The position numbers were made by a program, and so were the translations under genes. DNA of 64,000 nt from Brachypodium distachyon (lineage: Eukaryota; Streptophyta; Magnoliopsida; Poales; Poaceae). Where the stretch lies: contig NC_016132.3 of NCBI RefSeq assembly GCF_000005505.3, positions 40,562,914 through 40,626,913 of the forward strand, read 5' to 3'. The first letter of the stretch is position 1. The number at the start of each line of letters is the position of its first letter. Shown in pieces: positions 55,654 to 64,000 of the stretch. The notes under the pieces were generated by a model. It ran no database searches and was not told where the DNA came from. It worked only from the letters and a program-made list of their open reading frames with translations.

Positions 55654-55792
55654 TCAACCTGCAAACTCCAATTAACCTGCGGCCGACTGTTATTACTGTT
55701 GTTATAAGATTGATCGGTTAGTTTAAGAAACAAGTAAAATCAAGTGGTAAAGCTAGAGCTTTGTGTACGTTGTACTGTAAGAAGAGATAGAA

Positions 55793-56173
55793 ATGGCTTC
55801 TCCCGGCATCACGACGTCATCGGCCGGGTCAGTAGGGGCGGCGACACCGGCGGTGGCGCTGACGGAGGAGAGGAAGCGGAAGCGCAAGGAGTCGAACCGG
55901 CTGTCGGCGCAGCGGTCGCGCGCGCGCAAGCAGAGGCAGGTGGACGACCTGGAGGCGCAGGTGGCCGCGATGCGCGCACGGAACTGCGCCATGGCCGCGG
56001 CCGCGAACGAGGCCGAGCGCCTGTGCGCGGCAGTCCAGGCCGAGAACGCGCTCCTCAGCGCCCGGGCGCTGGAGCTCTCGGCGCGGCTCGAGTCCCTCAC
56101 CGACCTCATCCAGTGCATGGACGCCGTCATGTACTCCAACAACAACACCAACAACAACAGCTACTACTACTAG
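55793..56173 (+). CDS. Group S1 bZIP transcription factor (bZIP11/OBF1-like)
   Basis: Intronless, 126 codons, a usual size for S1 bZIPs. The basic region is RKRKRKESNRLSAQRSRARK (27-46) with the invariant N35-x7-R43. The first zipper leucine is L53, ten residues after R43. Heptad positions are L53, M60, M67, A74, V81, L88, L95 and L102, so the middle of the zipper is weak, which favours heterodimers; S1 factors normally pair with group C bZIPs. They bind ACGT-core or ACTCAT sites and reprogram amino-acid and sugar metabolism under energy shortage, in the nucleus. The C-terminus is an Asn/Tyr tail from an AAC repeat. The main AUG has a good context (G at -3, G at +4). The SC-uORF in the leader predicts sucrose-repressed translation. 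Confidence 0.93.
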   Translation: MASPGITTSSAGSVGAATPAVALTEERKRKRKESNRLSAQRSRARKQRQVDDLEAQVAAMRARNCAMAAAANEAERLCAAVQAENALLSARALELSARLESLTDLIQCMDAVMYSNNNTNNNSYYY

Positions 56174-57289
56174 ATCGTGCTATATGCCATGGCATCATGT
56201 TAATTAGTACCTCATATAAGCTCTCTATGGCTAGCCGGCCGTTTATGTTGATGTGTATCTATGCCTGCTTGTGTTTTCTTAGCTAGCTAGTCTGTGTTAT
56301 TGGTGGGCAAAGGGCCAAGGAGGAGTTGTGCGTCGTGTGACTTTATAGTGTGACATGGACGTGAACAACAATATATGTGTGGTTAACTTGGATGCCCTTG
56401 TGGAACAAACAACTCTACGCGTATCTTCTATTCTTTTTCCGCTAAAGCTGTTCACATCTCTCTCTCTCCTCTCTGATGGAGAATAGGATGGACGGCCGCA
56501 AGTTGATTCATAGCCGTGGAAATGCTATGTACGTGTACAACAAAGAATTCTCCACAAAGGCCTAGCTAGTCCATGTATATATGGCTGACAAGTGGCTTAT
56601 AAATATCACACAGCTGTGATGACCCACCTAACGTTCGTTCACAAGAATTTTGTTCCAACACTTTGATGATCACGCTTTGTCCAATTCTCTCCCCATTTTT
56701 AACGAGCTTGACTAAGAGTGCAATGACTTTTCTCGCGACAGGAATCTTACTATATCACATCTTTGCAATTGCAACCACTAGCCGCCAACACGTTTCAACG
56801 CTTTGTGTTCATAACTATGCGAATGTTTTGAAGTTCCTGTTTGCCCCCAAGTTCTTTTTCTACAACTTTCAACTTTACTGTCCAAACAGCTGTTTCTAAG
56901 CCCTCCCCTCGATGACATATGGGCATGCAACACAAAACAAACTTTGCCGGGCCGCATGTCTTTGTCGAACATACTGGCTAATTGTTTACATTTTGCTAAA
57001 AAAAATTCTTACAAAAAACATCTCGCTAGAAAACTTGACCGACAGTAGAGAATCTAGCTAGCATCAACGAGATAAAGGTTGCATGTAAGTGGGCACAATT
57101 GAGGAACAGGAGCTAGTTTAGCTAAAGGGCTTGGTTGTGTAAAAGTTCTTTTGTAAACTTGGTGGGACATCGTAGGGTTTTCTTTTTTTTTTAGGGTGGA
57201 GGGCATATGCTGTGCACTAGGCATTTTAGCTGTACATATACTAATACACTGTATTAAGTATGTCTGAGTGATTTCATCTCCAACACAGG
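56174..57289. other. bZIP 3' flank and intergenic DNA
   Basis: The first ~300 bases look like a 3' UTR (T-rich, many stops). Beyond that nothing was recognised except a T run at 57184-57193. Confidence 0.4.
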
Positions 57290-57800
57290 TTGGAGCGCAG
57301 AGGAATGGACCACCCGGACAATTGCCTCTTGTGTGATCAAGAGCCGGAATCGATTTCTCACTTGCTCCTTGGCTGTGTTGTGGCACGGCAGATCTGGTGG
57401 AAAATTCTTTGCAGATGGGGCGCAATCCAATGACTGCCAGGAGAGCACTCTACTATTGTTGAATGGTGGGATGACATCCACCTACGAGGTGAGGCTAGAA
57501 GTAATTAACCTTGCGACGAGCGCAACTTTGGTATTTTGGATGATTTGTTTAACAATATCGTTTTTGAAGGAGCATGACCAAACTACAACAGGATTCTTTC
57601 AAACATCAACGCAGAAGGAAGAGCTTGGCGTGATGCAGGGCTACTCGGCGAGAGTTTCAGCTCTTTTCCAACGGTGGATAGTGTTGATGTAACCGGAGTG
57701 GGTTGAGTTGTATTTTGTCCTTCGGGGATGTAATGAACTGCATCGCAGTATTATTCTTTAATGAATGATACACTCGCTTGAGTGTATTCTAGAAAAAAAA
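57290..57800 (+). mobile_element. LINE-3 remnant (zinc-binding C-terminus and 3' end)
   Basis: Plus-strand reading gives RRGMDHPDNCLLCDQEPESI and SHLLLGCVVARQIWWKILCR, the zf-RVT region of plant L1 ORF2, followed by stops and frameshifts. The 3' end TTTAATGAATGATACACTCG leads to AGTGTATTCTAG plus an A run (57792-57800), a common grass LINE tail. It is about 0.5 kb, heavily 5'-truncated and independent of LINE-1 and LINE-2. Confidence 0.82.
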
Positions 57801-58630
57801 TCTTCAATTTTCAAACCAGATCTAAGCATCTAATTTTTTTTCCATCATTCATTTTTCGTAGAGTTGGCTCACGGTCGAGCCATAATTGCAATATCAATCC
57901 AATTTTATTAGGATATCAAATAAATATCAATTATATGTATTGTTATTTTCACATACTATTTCATTAATACATTATTAATTATATCAATGAAATAACGATC
58001 CTTATATAAATAATGTTTCAAAATAATAGTACTCGACCCATATGAAATTTGATTGGTAATGAAATTTAAAATGTTAGGTTCTGGTATTATTATTTTAAAA
58101 CATTATTACATAAACGTATCATTACTCATTGTTATGTCACTGAATCTTTTTTCATTAACGTGGCATTATTTGAAAGAGATCTTGATGAAACCTTAATGGA
58201 TTTTTTTTGTGAAATGTTAATGAAATTATGATGGAACATCAATACAATACGTGTTTTCATGAAACCTTAACAAAATCATAATGAAACCTCGATGAAATAA
58301 TGAAATCTAAAACTTTTTGGAACTATGAATGAAATCAGAATAAAATATCAACAAAATAATGAAATCTTGAATGATGGAGAGAGAGAGAGAGGGGGGTGGA
58401 GAGTATGGGCTTCATGTCCCTTTATGCGACCACTAATTTACAGGGATCGTACAGGTCCACACTGTCGGTGGGCTACAACTATGCACTGCTAGGAAACCTA
58501 TATGAAGTCAAGGTCTTGCTCAACATGAGAAAATTGCACAAAACACTCAACATTGGTCCGTTGTTGCGGAGAACACCCACTATTCGTTTTTTTTGCGCAA
58601 AACACCTACTATTGGGCTAATCGGTTGCAA
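57801..58630. other. AT-rich degenerate repeat DNA
   Basis: Many loosely repeated ATGAAAC/T-CTTAATGAAA words (about 57960-58370) and a short GA tract (58378-58390). No gene. Confidence 0.45.
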
Positions 58631-59187
58631 ATAAGTCCTAACCTGAGTTCCAACACGCTAACCACGATTCTGACCGATAGGGCCCACCCATCGGTGCCAA
58701 CATGGTGTCCTGGCCTTGCCGGCGTGGATCGGGTCGGGTTCGGTGCTTCGCTGCGGGCCGTCCCGAGCCACCGCACGCAGCGCTCTGGCCGTGCGTCCCT
58801 TGCCGCTCGATCGCGCGGACGCCGCCGTGGCCTTGGGTGCGTGCGCTGCCGTCCTAGCTGCCGACCGCGCCTCACGGGCACGAGCCACCGCCGCGACTAC
58901 CTGGTGCACGGGCCGCCGCCTCTGTCGCGAGCAAGGCTGCCGCTGACGCGACCCAGTGCGCTGTCGCCGCGCCGCTGGGCACGCCCGGCCGCACGCCGTT
59001 GCCACCGCCGCTGGGCTGCATGCGCGCGCACCAGCTGCGTCCCGGCCATGCCGCACCGGGCGCGCCACCGCCAAGCTGGCCTGATCCACGTTGGCAAGGC
59101 CAGAGCGCCATGTTGGCACTGACGGGTGGGCCCCACTGGTCAGAATCGTCGTTAGCGCGCTGAAACTCGGATTAGGACTTATTTTCT
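58631..59187. mobile_element. Element with ~100-bp inverted repeats around a GC-rich core
   Basis: The left arm (about 58631-58735) has AATAAGTCCTAACCTGAGTT, CACGATTCTGACC, GGGCCCACCC and GGCCTTGCCGGCGTGGATC. The right arm (about 59085-59185) carries their reverse complements: GATCCACGTTGGCAAGGCC, GGGTGGGCCCC, GGTCAGAATCGTCG and AACTCGGATTAGGACTTATT. The core (58736-59084) is very GC-rich with open frames on both strands and no family match. The form fits a Mutator-like element that may have captured a gene piece; no clear target duplication was found. Confidence 0.55.
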
Positions 59188-59359
59188 ATTACATACATCT
59201 CATTTGAAATCCTGTATGCACACAATGCGGATCTTATATTTTGTGGCTACACCAAATATATCGCTGGCATATGTAATAGCATGGTAATTGAACATTTGAG
59301 ATCTATGTATATATACTTCACGGCAATGCATACAGGATTTCAAATGAGATGTATGTAAT
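59188..59359. repeat. Perfect 33-bp inverted repeat with 106-nt loop
   Basis: Left arm 59188-59220 (starts ATTACATACATCTCATTTGA) is exactly the reverse complement of 59327-59359 (ends TCAAATGAGATGTATGTAAT). It directly follows the GC-rich element. The adjoining TAGCATGGTAA(T/G)TGAACATTTG also occurs twice in direct orientation (59277 and 59359). Confidence 0.9.
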
Positions 59360-60483
59360 AGCATGGTAAGTGAACATTTGAATGCATCCCGATGGGTGCA
59401 TCATTTATTTAAAAATGGAAGCAGAAAGCTAGTACAATGCGAGAAAGCTGGCTAAGAGGCAACCTACTTCTTCGTTATTCTTGCTCAACGCACCACACTA
59501 TACTATGACATGACAGTGACCCTTGACCCATCCAATAATTGATGTTAAAGGCGGGTTAATTCCAATCATACTCGTAAGCAACCGATCGAGGAGTTCGCTT
59601 CTTTGTTTTAACCCACTTTCTCATCTCCAGTAAGCTAGGTGGCTGATTCCCAGCATATGCTAGCCACCGATCCCTGTTAATTAATAATACGCTTAGGGCA
59701 GACAATACTGGACTTGCTTGACGCACACCACATGAGAAATTAATTGAGAACACTATAACTCTCTTAGTCAAATGATGTCATTCATTTCGCTAGCAAACAG
59801 TTTGATTGATATGGATCAATGCATGTTTCTAGAAGACTCTGCTTGGAGTCTAATTAATTAATTGTTATATTTGACACGTAAGTACGGTTAGTCTAGTAAT
59901 GCTTGGCGTCTTTTACCAAGTTCACTAAGAATTATAGGGGATGTAACCAAACAAATTCACTGGTAACTTACACCGACAATCCTGCAAGCTATACTCTCTC
60001 CATTCCACAATACAACGTGTGTAGATTTTTTTCATTTGTTTCACAAATACATCTCTTTTTTTTTTTGATACCCGCACCCGGCCAATAACTACTCGCATCC
60101 ATTTATTGTTAACCCAATATGAGTGGTCTAGGCATTAGAAACGAGAGCCGTCTTGATCCAAATGCACAAATTTATATGAGCTGTGTTTTGGAATAAAGGA
60201 AGTATGTACTATCAATTCTCACAGAAATATATGATCCGTAACAGATACTATATTTTAGGTTGGAAGTTAATTAGAACCACAGGTCGTCCGTCGACACCAG
60301 ACCACCAACATGTAACAGGTCATTTTGAGTCTATAACTTAAAGAGTTTTTAGGGAATTCTCGCAAAAAATACTATTCATGTTCCCAAATATAAGATGTTC
60401 AAGCTTTGTTCTAACTCAAACTTCCTAAAATAAATTTGACCAATTTATAAAAAAAAATACTAATATTTACAATATCAAATAAG
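59360..60483. other. Intergenic DNA with a possible orphan exon
   Basis: Mostly AT-rich. A minus-strand frame at 59556-59771 contains, after an acceptor-like TATTAATTAACAG, DRWLAYAGNQPPSLLEMRKW and RTPRSVAYEYDWN then a stop. It reads like a last exon but was not matched to a family. Confidence 0.3.
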
Positions 60484-60600
60484 TACTCCTTCCGTTCCAT
60501 AATTCTTGTCGAAATCTTAGATGTATCTAGACACTTTTTAGTAGTAATAGATACATCCATTTTTGAGCAAATTGAAAGGAATTATGAAACGGAGGGAGTA
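60484..60600. mobile_element. Stowaway-type MITE, complete
   Basis: TACTCCTTCCGTTCCATAAT to ATTATGAAACGGAGGGAGTA with TA on each side. The interior is shared with the MITEs at 8415 and 8696 (GTCGAAAT, GATACATCCAT). Confidence 0.87.
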
Positions 60601-62162
60601 TATTGTATGTATCATGACAGATTTAATAAAACTAATTTAGATTTGCATATCTTGATTTAAAGAAAATTGGTCAAACTTTAAGAAGTGTAACATAGGTAAA
60701 GCTACATTATTACACAGATTATCTCATTTGTGCGGTTTAAACGTATAAGAATATCTCCGAAGGATTCGGTTGCGCTATATTTTGTAGGCAATTTTTCATT
60801 GACTCAAACCTTGATCTTGGGAAGATTCCTTTGTTTTTCGTACGATGAAACCGATGAAACTTTGGTAGAAATTGAATCATATATAAGAATAACCAGGTGA
60901 GGATAACATTGTGATCTTGTGTATTTCGGAGCCGTGCGAGTCAAAAGAGGCATTGGATGTGAAAACCCCATAGCTAGCTATATAATATTTCGGAGAATGA
61001 TGATTAATCAGGCCTAGTACTATATGATATATAGAGCATTATTATCATTGGTATGTCTGAACACAAAACAATGCTTGGTAATTTGGTGACAGTAGTGTAG
61101 ATTACAGTGCTCGAAATAAATATATTCGGACAGTCTCTATATCTAGCTACAGAGCACCCCCAGTATACAAAGAGGCTGCCTTCAGGCTTCAAATATACTC
61201 CTACTATATAACAATGTTATCAACTTCTCATTCTTCAGAATTTCAGATAATTAATCATGTGCTACCAAATATAAATACAGGCATGTATTGACCCATGCTC
61301 CAACACGGATATGAATTGACTGAGAAAGGGTCACAGGGGGAAAGTTAACTGCCATTATCATCAATCCATGGCGCAAGCATGAATGATAAATTTACATTAG
61401 GTTCCTCATTAAGTAAAATGTTGCGGAAAGGTACAATTTTATCACCTTTTGTGACGACGTATGAATGTATGATATCATATGCTTTCTATGATTGGGCAAC
61501 ACAGGTTTTGTGTATCCTCTCTATATGTATTATTAATGTATCGTACCTAAAACTTTTGCACACTGATGTCAGATTCCATTGCATGAGTGCAGCAACTGTA
61601 AATGCAGGTAATGCTTTTGTTGATGTTCATCTTGATACCTATGTGCACCAGCGGTGCTCACCAAACACAAAAACTGACAGTCGAGATAGTTACCCAACGT
61701 GTAAAAAGAGTACCATATCCATATGTTCCTAAAGTGGCAAGGATGAGTTAAGTAAGTGTGGATGACCACACATTTAAATCCTTCGAGTTTTAAGTGAGTC
61801 AACGAAGTCAAAATTGCATCTAAATCACAATTTTACCATGAGATCGCCATTTGAAATTACTATAGAAATTATGACATTTTTTTTGGAAAAAATGGAATGA
61901 TGTTTAGGAAGAACTAAACGTCAGTTTATCAATTTAATTAAGACACACAGGCTGCCTAGCCCACCATCACCATCCGTGGTGCTATATAGCTAGCTAGTGA
62001 GTACCTGGGTGACTTGTTTTTGTTTTATGAAAGCATGGCAGTCTTTACTCTATGAAAATGGACAAAGGAATACTAGGCCTGAAAAGAATTTCCAGGATGA
62101 ATTAGGGGAGCACCTAAAACAAGAGAACGAATCACTAGGTTTGATTTGGCAGAAAACTAAAA
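60601..62162. other. Intergenic DNA, no gene recognised
   Basis: AT-rich. A frame at 61379-61732 has no family features. A TA-rich tract and a poly-T stretch (about 61877) are the only visible structure. Confidence 0.35.
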
Positions 62163-62415
62163 GAGGGAATTCCATATATGCCATCCAGAAATTCCCAAAT
62201 GCTCAAATACCACTCAGAATTTTTTATTTTTTCTTGGTCCGCAGTAGGGATCTCCCTACTGTTTTCCTGTAAAAAAAAAGAATTTTTTGGTCAACTGATG
62301 ATAGTGGTTAATTTGGATGCGGTACAAATTTTGAGTGGTAAATTTGGAAAGCGAAAATTCTGAGTAGTATTTGAGCATTTGGGCAAATTTCGAATGATAT
62401 ATATGGAATTCCCTC
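62163..62415. mobile_element. MITE-like foldback element
   Basis: 253 bp with ends GAGGGAATTCCATATAT / ATATATGGAATTCCCTC. Longer imperfect arms share CCCAAATGCTCAAATAC and ACTCAGAATTTT. It is AT-rich with no coding capacity. The flanks (CTAAAA, AAAATAAA) allow a short A-rich duplication but this is uncertain. Confidence 0.65.
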
Positions 62416-64000
62416 AAAATAAAAAGAACAACTCAAATTTAGCTCAACCTCATCGGCACTAGATGCGCGTGGAGACCAAAGTTGCCACATGGAGCGTTTC
62501 ATCACCGTTAGTGACTATCAGTAGTCTCTCTCTTTTACTTGGTCTGTATTTTTTTGAGAAAGATAAATATTTAAACTCTATAAGTATTGACCAATGTGTA
62601 GCAAGAGGAAAGATTTAAGAACCAGAAGCAACGTTTGATTTTCACATCTGAAAAAGCTCAGCGCAATCTACAATTAATACGGAGGTTTGGTTTGGTATCA
62701 AGGTGGAATTTTGTCTTAAGCCAGTATGATATACTGCTTTGTTCGAGTGGTTATTGTCAGATCGACGAGGTATCCAACGCTCTGTACTTTGATAGGTCAA
62801 GTCATAGGACACACAACGAGTGCGAAAACTTTACTAATTGCGGATTACGTTCTACTATGTCACAGTCAAAATGTAATCTTGTCCTAAAATGGTGAGATCA
62901 GAGTCCACTACACCCACTATGTATGCATGCTTGCTTTACTATGTGCTATCAACTCAGGCAAGCATAATGCAGTATGTCCTCGTCCATGTCTGATTAAGGA
63001 GACGTTTTCCATTGAAAGTTCTCCATAATATAGAAGGCGCCGCCGCGCAATCTCTAGTATAGGAACAGAAGGCCAAAGCGTTTTCGAGTGGCAAATTTTC
63101 TTGAGTTTGTACTTTGTACTACATCTGATCTGCATCAGAGTTTAAAGTACCAAGATGTATGGTAGCTGTTTCATCAGCGTGGTAGCAAATCGGGCTCATC
63201 TCATCTAGCTACTTGTAATGGCTGTTTAGGGACGATCCCAGGATCAAGCGCACAAAGTCTTTAACTAATCCCCTTTCAGAAAAAAAAGTCTTTAACTAAT
63301 CAGACCGACTCTTCATGTAATCCTTGGCATGAACTAGTGAACTACATAGTTTGGCTACTTCAACTCTTGTGATACCCCTCGTTCCAAACACTCATTTCTG
63401 ATTTCTTTAGCATCTTACTTCTGAATTCTTTTTTACCCACTCTACTTGAAATGGACACCGCTTGGATTGCGCTGTTTTTATCTTTAGTAAATGAAAATCA
63501 ATGCTACGAGTGTTGAAGAGTAGCTTGTCGTTATGCTGATGGTTTCCTTGTAGTAGTTTCTAGTCACATCATGGCAGTTTTTGCCATTCTGTAAGCCAAT
63601 TCTTGACACTCTCACTATAATGAAAATTTGGCTGCGCAACTCTCATTGAGCAAGGTAAGGGTGGACAAGGTAAGGGTGGACAGTACAAGCATAAGAACTG
63701 TATTACAGTAAACCGGAAACTTTTGGTTTAGATGTAAGCCAGAAAAGTAATTGCATTATCATGTTTGTAAATAACATCTGGTAAAGTCAGTAGCCAAACA
63801 TAGGGGAATTTGACATCTAGTTCAGAAAACCAGGCCAGCTTAAGAAAACCAGGGTTTTATTCGAACTGAAAGGGAAATAAACCGAAGTATTTCTGTCATC
63901 TAGCTTTATCTCGGATTGTAAGTGAAAAAAATACGGAGTAGTAAAGAAATTAAAAAGTCAAATAATCAAAGTCGTGATCAAAGTTGGGGCAAATGATCAA
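62416..64000. other. Intergenic DNA to the window end
   Basis: No gene recognised. Small direct repeats: AGTCTTTAACTAATC (about 63257 and 63287) and CAAGGTAAGGGTGGA twice in tandem (about 63652-63681). Confidence 0.35.

Noticed and set aside
58553..59122. Arg-rich 189-codon frame in the GC-rich inverted-repeat element
   Set aside because: Runs across the inverted-repeat arms; competing frames on the other strand; no domain.
1..64000. tRNA, rRNA, CRISPR arrays, bacterial-type operons
   Set aside because: No tRNA T-loop words with matching cloverleaf, no rRNA segment and no regularly spaced array apart from the bZIP leader repeats were seen.

Overview
This is plant nuclear DNA from a grass, most likely a large-genome Pooideae such as a Triticeae species. 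The signs are several Stowaway MITEs with CTCCCTCCG-type ends, nested LTR retrotransposons of the Tekay and Tat (Ty3/gypsy) and Ty1/copia groups, L1-type LINEs with the typical grass 3' ends, and intergenic DNA that is AT-rich beside GC-rich coding sequence. There are no bacterial operons and no CRISPR array. Only three host genes look intact: an F-box protein gene (2260-3234, minus), a DRT102-like RpiB-cupin fusion gene (7044-7976, plus) and a group S1 bZIP gene (55793-56173, plus). An isolated PP2C-like exon (495-732) is a likely pseudogene or gene edge.

Layout: 1-11.8 kb holds the PP2C exon, the F-box gene, a ~1 kb terminal-inverted-repeat element just upstream of its ATG, the DRT102-like gene and five MITEs. 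A degraded Ty1/copia element with an exact 5-bp target duplication lies at 11812-15004. A degraded chromovirus (Tekay-like gypsy) lies at 15500-25111, with a truncated Tat-type LTR inside its 3' LTR. From 28078 to 54560 there is a nest of insertions that can be ordered from their target duplications. LINE-2 contains LINE-1 (13-bp duplication). LINE-1 contains Tat element A (28913-52197, duplication accgt). Element A contains Tat element B in reverse orientation (37221-46744, duplication ctctg) and a solo copia-type LTR (48173-48851, duplication cctcc). Past the nest come the bZIP gene, a third LINE remnant, two inverted-repeat elements, a perfect 33-bp hairpin, a MITE and low-information DNA.

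Two things stand out. First, both Tat elements carry a long gene on the strand opposite gag-pol, between pol and the 3' LTR. It has spliceosomal intron signals on the antisense strand, a Transposase_28-like ('putative gypsy type transposon') region and a C-terminal coiled coil. In A its first exon is open for about 480 codons except for one amber codon, and B has the same amber codon. A and B also carry complementary losses: A lacks the integrase catalytic core, and B lacks protease and reverse transcriptase.

Second, the bZIP gene has a leader of about 780 nt with a TATA box. The leader has six ~46-nt tandem repeats with no AUG, then a 10-codon uORF that overlaps by 2 nt a 23-codon uORF. The 23-codon peptide ends in the conserved sucrose-control sequence (SFSVVFLYWFYVFS), so sucrose-dependent translational repression of the bZIP factor is expected.
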